Of a stretch of 64,000 nucleotides of DNA, positions 52,201-61,532 are shown in pieces; the first letter of the stretch is position 1; the number at the start of each line of letters is the position of its first letter. Below the pieces are notes generated by a model. The model did no database searches. It worked only from the letters and a program-made list of their open reading frames with translations, and had not been told where the DNA came from. Source of the DNA: Onchocerca lupi. Lineage: Eukaryota; Nematoda; Chromadorea; Rhabditida; Onchocercidae. A program made the translations under genes and the position numbers. The stretch is taken from the NCBI GenBank assembly GCA_028564675.1, contig JAOVVO010000040.1:124001-188000 (forward strand), written 5' to 3'.

Positions 52201-55200
52201 GCCTCGTTGTGTTGATGCATTTTTTTGCGAGGTTTGTCCATAAGTTCATTCTTAAGATAATTTAACAATAATTTTCCTCATTTTTCTTCATTAGAAAACT
52301 TCAAAATAATTCCTTGATGAATAAATGAGTGATTGAAATATTATAATACAAGAAAAAAATAAGGAAAACTTTTTGCTGTTATATTTGAGCCTGACCGTAT
52401 GGATATCTACTATTAATCCTATTAATGTTATCATGATTCATTAATTCAGACTCCAGAAAGTCCAATCATACATTGTAAAATTCCTAACCCAGAAATATTT
52501 GATGTTTTTAAAAAACCTGTTTTTGTTGTAAAAGTTTATATCATAGCTTTAATTAGTAATTTCAATCATCTTTTTTTCATTTTTTGCCATTATTACTACT
52601 TTATTATTCACTAATTGTAATATTTTTACAATTCCATTCTATTCATCTACAATAGATAATAGCTGTTACTCATGATTTCCTGATAAATCTTTCTACACTT
52701 AAATATCTAGATTATCAAGTTCTGAATGTTAATATTTTTTCTGACAGTGCAGCCAAAAAAGAGTAAAATTACAGAAACTATACGCATTCAGAATACCTGT
52801 TAGTGATTATCAATATGATCAATTGCGACAGCTAAGCTATGCAATTCAAAATTATGAAAATGGATTAAGTATGTGATATCGCTAAAATCCAAATTTCTAA
52901 ATTTCTAAAGAAAAAAATTAAAAAAAAACTTCTGTAAGAAAGAATTTCTGCGTGTTTCATTGCAAGAATTGACTGAAATCGATAAATTACAGATCTACAA
53001 CCACACGACGGGATTGATTTTAAACATGAAATTGGGAAAATCCGAGGTGGTAGCATTCTTTGGTCAATATTGAATCATTTTGACCTAAAGGTTAAAATAA
53101 TCATCTATGCACTAACTCAATTTTTATTTTTCAGTAGCTTTCTGTATTTGAGTTAATGTAGAACTTGATTTGATCTTCTAAACACCATTCATTTTATATG
53201 TCTCAACTTTTATTCTAATTATAGCTGTATTGTTTGAAACCTGAAAATTACGAAAATTCACATTGCACGTGGATGAATAACCTCAAGTATTATGCATATT
53301 CGGCGGTAAGTGAAAAAACAAAAGTTAGAACTAAAACAAAAATACAGGAACCCAAAAATTTTTTTTCTTAAATTGATCATTCGATTACTCTTACTTTTAA
53401 GTAATTATCATATAGTAGTACATGTAATGTGATGAATTCGAATAATGCTAAATTTGCCTACCATTTTTTATCGCTGTTTACTTGTTTATCGTATTTATTG
53501 GAAGTTACATCATACTTAAACTCACAATGGTACTTTAGACCCCAACTTTGATCTTCGGTCATAAAAATAAAGTCCATCTCTATGAAAACGAAGCTCTGGC
53601 CAGAAAAATTGAACTAGACGAATTAATTTATAATTAATCTTAGAATTTTTTCTTTTGAAGTTCCGGATTCTTTCAAATATTTCCTCGAAATATTTCTACA
53701 AACAAAAAATTCTTTTCATAAAAATGATGAATTTGAAAAAAGATATCATCAGTTCGAGAAAATGATATGTAGAAGAATATTGATGGGTGTAATTGAGAAT
53801 AACGAGAAAAACTTAAGAATGGTCGAAACTAGTCGACAAGAAGAAATAATTCAAGAAATAATTGAAGACAACTTTTTTCTGGATTTTTATAAAATTATCA
53901 AGAAGCGATCTATATTTGAAATCTCAGGTTAAGAGTTAGATCTTGATCTGAATTGTTACACCTATCCATGTTCAGTTCATGCTCAGGCTAATTGACCCTT
54001 CGATTATTAGTCATCAAAAATTTATCGAAATCATGATTTGTGTGGATAACTTCAATTTACAATCTGCATAAATAATCTAAAAGTTGCTTACTTAATATAT
54101 AGTTGAAGAAATTAATAAAATCATTCATGAAAGAAACCTTTCACAATAATCGATCAAAAAAACTTGTTGATCTAGAAATCGCCAGATCAAATTTCATAAA
54201 ATTTCGAAATTTGAAATTATTAGAAAGCCAACTTCAAACTGCAAGTTGTTTCACGCGTTATTTTTACAGCATGATATGACGTTGACAGCATTAATGTGTA
54301 CGTTGGATGCTAAACATAAAATTCTAATCGATGGTGGATTCCCAGAATATGCCGCCGCTATGTTCTTTGAACTCTGGAATACTACAAATGGACCAGGATT
54401 GAAAGTAACCATTTTCATTATTGCTTATCATTTATAATTTAAAATAAAACTTACTGGAATCTTTGCGAAATAGAATTTAAATTTGAAAAATATTATCATC
54501 GAATCGATGGCTTATTCTTAAGATAGACTTTCAGAATAAACGAATTATTTATAACATAATTTAGATGTTGGTGCAAAAAAATCAATGATTATTTCGAGAA
54601 AAATTATAGATTTAAGATGTAATTAATTCTGCTTATTGCTTATTTTATATTTTAAAATGCAATCAGTTGTAGATTAAAATTAATTTTTTAAATTTGAAGT
54701 ACATTTCGACGTTATACATCGATTGAAGTCTGATTTAGTCAAGTCAAAATTTCAGGTATATTATCACCGCAGTTTCACAGCGACAGAATTAGAAAACATA
54801 ACTAATTTACTCGATCGTTAGTATTTATTTACCATTCATTTTCATAATTTCATGGAAAAAATTGCCAATATTATTGCTGCTTCCTAATCGCATCAATTTA
54901 CGAAACGATGCTTCGAAATACTAGCATAACTAGTTTTGCAAACAAGAATTATTTCCTTTTTAATTAATTTACGAAATTCTGTTGAAGATTACATTTACAT
55001 TGATAACAAGTTGTGATTATTTATTACATGCATCATTTACCAGTTTAGCTGAAATTTTGCAATTCAGATTGCTCAAAAAATATGGATTCGAATGGTTTCT
55101 GCAATTACAGTAAATTCCGCACACATGGAATTGCTTATTATCCAGGAAATATAAATAAGGTTCAATTTTTTCAAAAAATTCTAACACAGACAAAAATTGA

Positions 55201-55431
55201 ATATAGGAAGATATTTCCCGAGTGAATATCGGAATTCGCAATCCTTATTTTACTTGCAGACTTACTAAATTCTAAAAATGTTGGGTAAAAATTTTATTGC
55301 AGCTATGTCAGGATGTAAAATCCAAGAGAACTTCTTTCAACCCAGACGAACACGAAACAAAAGCAATTCCAACAATAACATTCGGCCCTGCTGTTCTGAC
55401 TTTATTACTTTCACAAGTTCTGATATTTTGA
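49243..55431 (+). CDS. Histidine acid phosphatase (secreted or membrane-anchored)
   Basis: Thirteen exons join in phase to 448 aa, typical for the family: 49243-49320, 49888-49980, 50342-50437, 51537-51716, 51900-51995, 52145-52231, 52748-52868, 52993-53090, 53225-53305, 54270-54404, 54756-54816, 55068-55159, 55303-55431. A signal peptide (about residues 1-18) is followed by the catalytic WRHGDRAP (His30 as phospho-acceptor). The proton-donor pair His311-Asp312 starts exon 10 (HDMTLTAL). Several Cys residues late in the protein suit extracellular disulfides. The C-terminus is hydrophobic (FGPAVLTLLLSQVLIF) and could be a GPI signal or short anchor. The family removes phosphate from monoesters at acid pH, in lysosomes or outside the cell. 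A possible in-phase cassette exon is at 52450-52527, and a coding relic lies in intron 9. Confidence 0.93.
51111..51149 (-). repeat. Inverted copy of the 48.7-48.9 kb repeat unit
   Basis: Read on the minus strand, this begins GTTAATCGGAGTGTTTTGGC and continues to GGGAAACATATTTATCC, nearly identical to 48741-48777 in the forward direction. It lies in intron 3 of the acid phosphatase gene. Further along the minus strand (down to about 50960) the sequence has no matching copy at 48.7 kb. Confidence 0.75.
53405..53932 (+). pseudogene. Three-frame coding relic with a BAH-like signature inside a phosphatase intron
   Basis: Three overlapping open segments follow each other inside intron 9: 53405-53551, 53539-53637 (shifted frame) and 53627-53932 (back in the first frame). 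The end of the first and the second together read ...NSQWYFRP then TLIFGHKNKVHLYENEAL and IELDELI. This resembles the WYYRPEET...NEVF...I core of BAH (bromo-adjacent homology) domains. The third segment is about 100 codons without a stop, rich in Glu, Lys and Phe, and ends at CTCAG|GTTAAG, a donor-like site. The phosphatase reading YAYSA|HDMTL skips all of this. A frameshifted retrocopy or gene remnant fits best. The domain assignment is tentative. Confidence 0.3.
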
Positions 55432-56413
55432 AATCAAAGCTTTCTGACACTCTTCGTTCCTTTTTTTCTATTGAAAAAAAGTTGCCATCAAAAAACTTTT
55501 TTCTTTTAATAGAAAAAATATTTCCAAACCTAAAATGTTCCCAACAGTAGAAGAAATTGGGTATAAAAGAAAAGTGCAAAAAAAAGGCATCATAGGAAAG
55601 ATGCGGAAATTTGCATGAATTTCACTAAGACATTTCTACTAAAATGAAATGGAAAAATTTAGCTTTTTTCATTTTTGGACTATTTTCCAAGAATTTTATG
55701 TTTCGATTTTTCAAAAATTTTGAAAGTTGTGAATTTTATTAAGAATTGTGAATTTTTCATCAGTATATCTTATATGACCAATAAAATCTCGAAAATAATC
55801 TATACAATGTATATGTAATTATGCAAAATGTAATCAAATTGGATGCGATTAAAAACAAGAAAAAATTGCGCAAAGTCATATATTTGGATGTATTCAAGCT
55901 CTGGAAAAAAAAAAAGCAATGCAGTGAAGAAAAAAAAAGAAGCTTTGGATTGGAAGCACCATCTGAAAAAATTAATAAAAAGTAATTTTTTGAAATTACA
56001 GTTGGAAATAACCTGATTTAGGGAAAAATATATTCAAAGATTTCTCAATACATAATAGTTCCTAAATTTCAAAGCAGGCTAGTAAAAAATTTAAGAATAA
56101 AACTGATCGTTACAAAACCAAAAGATCTTAATAAATGAATTCATGACAATAAAAAGATTTAAACCACCAAGAAAATGAAATCTGCATCATCAAACAGCAA
56201 AATATTTTAGCTAATTAGAGAAAAATTTGAATTTTTATTGTCATGAATCCATTTAAATGTTTTACATTTTTACATTACATGAAATTATTGATATGTACAA
56301 CAACAAGTAATAATATAAGAAGAAAAGACATCGAATTTTCGCACACAATGAAGTACAAAATTCTTTACTTTACTAAAAAGTGATAAAAATAAATGAAGGA
56401 AAACTTGCTAAGA
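55432..56413. other. Convergent 3' region between acid phosphatase and copper transporter
   Basis: This should contain both 3' UTRs. Sequence is AT-rich with A runs; the first part contains an inverted pair TCTATTGAAAAAAAG / TTTTAATAGAAAAAAT near 55467-55520. An AATAAA lies near 55780. No gene is supported. Confidence 0.5.
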
Positions 56414-59152
56414 TTAACAACTTGTTCCAATGTTTTCAATAGAAGTTGGTTCTTCAGAAAAAAGGAAATAACCAATTGCTGCGCCAAACACAATCCCAAG
56501 TATTATCCAAACATTAAAAGTCATTGCGATCAGCATTAAGGTGTAGGCCAAAAGTACCTGTGTAAAGTATAATGATGACTGCACTATTCGATAAAAAGTG
56601 AATAACTGTTTCATTGCCCGAAATCTGCAAATTCATTTGCGCTTATCAAAAATAATGCAGTAATACCATTAAAACACAGCAAAAAACTTTCAAGAATCAT
56701 AATTCTTTTGGAATGCAAAAAGATTCCATCCAAATGGAAGCCTTCTTTTATATTGTAAAGCACAAAGAATGTTCAGGAAAAATTATTAGCCTTATATAAA
56801 GTTTATATAGATTTGACTAAAGTTTCCTTCAAAAATTCAGCAGTTTTTTGAATAACAATCATAAACAAATCTCAATTTAATGCAGTAATCCCTTGAGCCC
56901 CACTCGTTGTACCAATCGACTTTCTAGTTTAAATGCTCGAAATGCAGAGCAATGCTGTGAAATGCAAACGGAAACTCAGTAAACTATAACATTACCCATC
57001 AAAAAGTTTAAATCCAACCAATGAAAACATTAGCGACAGAATATACATCTAAAGTTTTGTTGAACACTTTGGTGTTAATAAAGTTAGCAGTAGATTATTC
57101 AATGAAAATAAATAAAGAAAAGCAAAGAAATTAAAATAAAGCGTCAATTTCAGGGAGAACAAGATAAGGAGCTTGGTCTGATTATGAAGAGTATAATTAT
57201 AAAACTTTGGTACTAAAATTAATGTAAACGGCGATATACTTTATTAACTTTATTTTTCAGTACCGATATGCATTTAAGTACCGGAAAATTCTAAGATTGT
57301 CTCTTGAAAAAAGAGGAGTATAAAAACTGTCTCTTGAAAAAAGAGAAGTGAGTATGAAGTTGAACCATACTTAAAAAAGAAAATTATTTTTCATTCATTT
57401 TCGAGTATTTCTGAAAGTTTCCTATTATAACCTACTAAACTGTAAACCTACCCGCTATATCCGAAAATAGGGGAATATGAGTTCATTTCGGCGCTCACAC
57501 TGTCAATATGTTCCGAAGATTCGCGAACAACAATGTTTGATCGAATACGATTCTGTCGTTCAACAGCACGATTTCGAGCAAAATATAAGCGAAGAGCTAA
57601 AAGTAGATAAATTTACTCTACATAACAAATATTTTATACATTTAAGTAATCCGTAAAAAGTTATATTGAAATAGTTCATGTTGTGGTGGCTTTAAATGAA
57701 ACATATTACAATATCAAAATCTAGTAACATTGAATTTTCACTGAGAATATGGAAAGCACAAATTAGCAACAGAATGTACATCTAGAGATTTAAATGTTCA
57801 AAAGACAAGAAGTATATAATTTAACCAATAGATACTATAAAATTTTCTGTAACTACTGTTTGAATTTCCTGTCACTTGTACTACTTGAATAAAATAAAAC
57901 AAATAATTCAATTAACTCGAGTATTAAATAATTAGTATTGTTTATGAATATTCTATTTTAAGAGCGAAAATGCAAAATAAGTACCTTTAACTGCTTCATA
58001 TAAAACGCTTAACAAGAAAACGATTAGAACAGATGTCAAAAGACCTGAAATTAAAAAACATGGTAAAGTATCATTAACAGAAGAAGCAAGGCGCAAACTT
58101 ACCTAAGGAAATTGCGATACCGCTAATGAATATAACGGGATGCAATTCCATATCGACCTATTAACTAGCAATGCTTGTGTTCGTTTCATTCATCTTTATC
58201 CAAATTCAAGTGTTCTTCCTGCATTCATTGACGAATGATTTGGCGAAAAGATGGAATTTTTCATAAACGATTGGAGGAATGCATCGCTTAATTATTGCCA
58301 ATTTTTTCTCAATAGAAATAGTAGCCTTTTGATATTACATAATGAGGAGGATGACAAAACTGAAAATTTCGCCCTTCACAAATGACGATGTATCATAATT
58401 AGAGAATTTGTCTTGATATTTACTGAAGGTAAAGATAAGTAAAGGTAAAGGTGATCTTTTTTTTCTCAGTATCCATGCAGTTAAACTGTTTCTTATTATC
58501 TGCAATGTTCATTTCGATAGCTAAAACAATTCGATCTTCATGTCGACTTGGCGGCTTCCTTATTAATACATTCTTATCACAGTTTCTCATTTACACATTC
58601 TTATCATCTTTTATTATTAGTTCAACTGGTCTCTTATAAATCATTGTAACAAAACAAAATATAATATTCCTTTTGTGTAATTTACAATAGGTTTGTACTT
58701 TATCGACATGTAAAATCATAAATTTGTATGTTTTTGTTTAAAGTACTGCTTAGACGCCTCATAAATGCTCAATTTTCGTATCCGTCCGCATACACATATA
58801 ATAATATATTTCATAATCTGATCTCCATTTCAAGCAACGTTTTTTTTTTCAGGTTTATTTCAGGTTCAGGTAACTCTCGACTCGCTTCCCAATAAGAATG
58901 CATGGGAAATAATATAATTTTTGGATGAGAGTGAGTTATAAGAAATAATGAAAACATAAAAATGATGACTTATGATATAAGCAACGAACCAAGAACTGTT
59001 CCAGTTCTCCAGAAATCGAATAAGATGAGTTCGCGGTTGGCAAAATGAAGAACCATCGAATTCATCACCCATGATGAATCGTTTTTCCAATTCCAATCAT
59101 CAGTTCCATCAATCGAACTTATCAGTTTAATCATATCACGGAGCAGGAGCAT
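56414..59152 (-). CDS. CTR-type high-affinity copper transporter (SLC31 family)
   Basis: Four exons on the minus strand join in phase to 192 aa: 59152-58990, 58044-57985, 57596-57452, 56624-56414. The N-terminal exon ends with LHFANRELILFDFWRTGTVL, the usual extracellular segment before the first membrane span. The spacing from FDFW to LYEAVK equals that of human CTR1. Membrane span 1 is about residues 55-72. Span 2 has the copper-gating MxxxM (Met153, Met157) and span 3 has GxxxG (Gly170, Gly174), both needed for the trimeric pore. Only a few Met are in the N-terminus, with no Met-rich clusters. An alternative first exon (58151-58103, 16 codons, same donor phase, strong GTAAG donor) would replace residues 1-54. 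It sits in intron 1 after an acceptor-like TTAATAG. The start is one base after ATTTAAG. Confidence 0.9.
57298..57345. repeat. Direct repeat of a small hairpin in a copper-transporter intron
   Basis: GTCTCTTGAAAAAAGAG occurs twice, 29 bp apart. Each copy contains the palindrome CTCTT-GAAAA-AAGAG. Confidence 0.75.
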
Positions 59153-59255
59153 CCTTAAATATACATTATTCGTGAAATACAACGAAATATAATAAGAATG
59201 AAAACTAATGTAACACAAGGATAAAAAATTCGAACTACGTACAAGATCGGAGCAT

Positions 59256-59570
59256 ACGAAATTTAATAACTGCAGGTGGTAATTTAAAATGCCAGAATTT
59301 ATAATCATATCAAATAATAATCAACTATCAAAACCAGTTATCAAATGATCACAATTAGCTATCAAATAATAAGACTGCAAATACCCGAGATTTGGGATGT
59401 TAACTGTCTGTATGTGGACGAAATTTAATAACAAAAGGTGGCAGTTCAAAATGTGAGAATTTACAATCAATCAGTTATCAAATGGTAATTGCTTATCAAA
59501 ATCAGTCATCAAATGATGGAATTGTAAATATCCAGGATTTTGGATATGAATTGTCGGTTTAACAGCGGGA
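59256..59570. repeat. Two-copy tandem duplication, unit about 162 bp
   Basis: ACGAAATTTAATAAC starts copies at 59256 and 59418. Both continue through GGTGG, AAAATG, GAATTTA and several ATCAAAT steps to a GATTTnGGATnT end. Copies have diverged by substitutions and indels. Confidence 0.75.
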
Positions 59571-60014
59571 ATATCGCGAAGATGGTCATCGAGAACAGTG
59601 GAATCGCCGAACTTAAGTGGAATTGTTCAGGAATTCGTCTGTCTTCAGAAATCGATTAATCTATTGCAATTTATAAAAATCAGGAATTATGATGGAAAAT
59701 CGTCATAAGCTAAGAATTTCTAAAAAAAAAAAAAAAAAGTCTTATGAAAGATTCTTTTGGCAACTCTCAATCTTACATAGCGCCTTCTCTTCCCCCACCG
59801 ATTCATTTCATTTCATTTCAGATCAGATTCGAGATTTCTCAGGAATCATTGCTTTGTTGATTATTATTTTTGGCTAAATCTCACGCTTTGTATTTCGAAT
59901 TTGTTGACTTGCACGAATTGGATTTAAATGAATGCTTTCAAGCGTATTAATGACATCTGTTCTTCTGTATTGCAATATTGAAATCTGCTAATTGATTCAG
60001 GAAATTACCACAAT

Positions 60015-60250
60015 AATAGGTTATCTGTTGTATTACACTTCATTTCTGATCTGCAACGTATAATGGTGCATTTTAATGCTTATCTATTCATTCATTTACA
60101 AATATATGTGTGCTCGTACGTGGACCACGTGGTAGACGTGGAAGTATCACGGCAATAGGTTATGCTATTGTATTGGACATTAAATCTGACCAGTAGTGTA
60201 TAATGATGCATTTCAATGCTTATTTATTCATTCTTTTACAAAACATGCGT
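60015..60250. repeat. Two-copy tandem duplication, unit about 139 bp
   Basis: AATAGGTTAT starts copies at 60015 and 60154. Both continue with TGTATAATG or CGTATAATG, then GATGCATTTCAATGCTTAT-like sequence and TTCATTC. The first copy also carries the CCACGTGG palindrome. Confidence 0.78.
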
Positions 60251-60269
60251 GGATTACGCGGATCATCGG

Positions 60270-60363
60270 ATCACGTAGATCACGCAGTCATACATATTCT
60301 ATCGTATAAAAAGATAATCACGTAGATCACGCAGTCATGCATATTCTATCGTACAAAAAGATA
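60270..60363. repeat. Recent two-copy tandem repeat, unit 47 bp
   Basis: ATCACGTAGATCACGCAGTC starts copies at 60270 and 60317, and the remaining 27 bases differ at only about two positions. It is the best-preserved duplication in the window, so probably recent. Confidence 0.9.
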
Positions 60364-60777
60364 TCTTTTCTTTCTTTTTTTCATACGTTAAAAGACAAAG
60401 ATGTCTTTTATGACAAGATATTAAAATTTTTATTCAGTTCAAACAACTATTTGACATTTTGCTTACTGTGAGATATTTGCAAAACTGCCACTCATATTCG
60501 AATGTTGTCATCATGGATGAGAGAAGCATCTCCGCCTTCTCTCATATCCATAATAAGTTGTCACATTTAATTTGCTTCTTTTAGCTCAGTTTGAAGTATT
60601 TCATTCCCAACGAACACTCCATCTACTGAAGTGCTGGATTACGGTAATCGAAGAATTCAATTTGGAATTTATCTGTTAAGAAAGTAAGCTTTTTTTTTTT
60701 TTTTTTTTTTTATATAGCATATAATCTTTGAAAGTTTTCCATAAAGGATAAAAAATATTTTAGTATTTGGATTGAAA

Positions 60778-61532
60778 ATGTCATCCCCACAATCGACCAA
60801 TCAAGCAACTCGATTAAATATCAATTTACGCGAACGTTGCCGTATGCATGATCTTAATGAAGCATTTGATGATTTAAGAGTCATATTACCTTATGCCAAT
60901 GATACATCGGTACGAAAATTATCGAAGATTGCTACTCTTCTATTGGCCAAAAATTATATTCTAATGCAGGTGCCAGTTTTTACAACTTATTTCCAACTAT
61001 TTAGATAGAATGAGTTAAATTCAAAAGATGCTTAGTTAGTTCTCGTGAAATCTTTAAATGAACATATGCAACTGAAAGCAAGCGCTGTGTAACTTGTCAT
61101 TCAATCACTTCATAATGTACGAAAATTCCAAAGATTCATACAGTTAATGATCCATTAACCAAAAGAGTGAAGCGTAATCTTCTGCAGATCACAAAATGTT
61201 TTCAGAATCTTATGATTACTATGCATAAAAAGATATAAAATTTCGATGAATTCATGTTTGTTTCTCAATTCATTCTCTCTCTCTCTCGCTAATTTTTTAA
61301 GCAAATAATCATCGGTGTAAATAGTTCTTAATTTTTCTTTTTATTAAATTCATGATTTTTGGAATGCTGAGCATCTAATGCATAAGAATGATGCTTCTTA
61401 CGAGAAAAGTGGAATGTTCATAGAATTTAATTTTTGCAGGCTAGTGCAATTGAACAAATGCGCCATATAATTTATCATCTTCAACAACAGCTTCGTAACA
61501 TTTCATACATTCCTTGTGATATGCAACGTTGA
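60778..61532 (+). CDS. bHLH transcription factor, BHLHE22/23-Olig class (hlh-17/31/32 type)
   Basis: Two exons, 60778-60969 and 61440-61532, give a 94-aa protein that is almost only the bHLH domain. The basic region reads RLNINLRERCRMHDLNEAFD with the DNA-contacting Glu-Arg pair. The loop and helix 2 read PYANDTSVRKLSKIATLLLA followed by KNYILMQ, diagnostic of the BHLHE22/BHLHE23/Olig class. Exon 2 adds the end of helix 2 (SAIEQMRHIIYHL) and a short tail. In C. elegans the closest class is hlh-17/31/32, small proteins expressed in glia and some neurons. Human members are longer, with N- and C-terminal extensions that are missing here. The ATG follows an acceptor-like ATATTTTAG by 15 bases. 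CAG|GTGCCA and TTTGCAG|GCT are good splice sites. Confidence 0.93.

Larger units (their letters stand above)
59153..60777. other. Divergent region between copper transporter and bHLH gene
   Basis: About 1.6 kb between two gene starts. Much of it is three separate tandem duplications (listed separately), plus unique sequence (about 60364-60777) with a long T run near 60690-60711. A palindromic CCACGTGG at 60125-60132 contains an E-box. An acceptor-like ATATTTTAG ends at 60762, 15 bases before the bHLH ATG. Confidence 0.5.
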
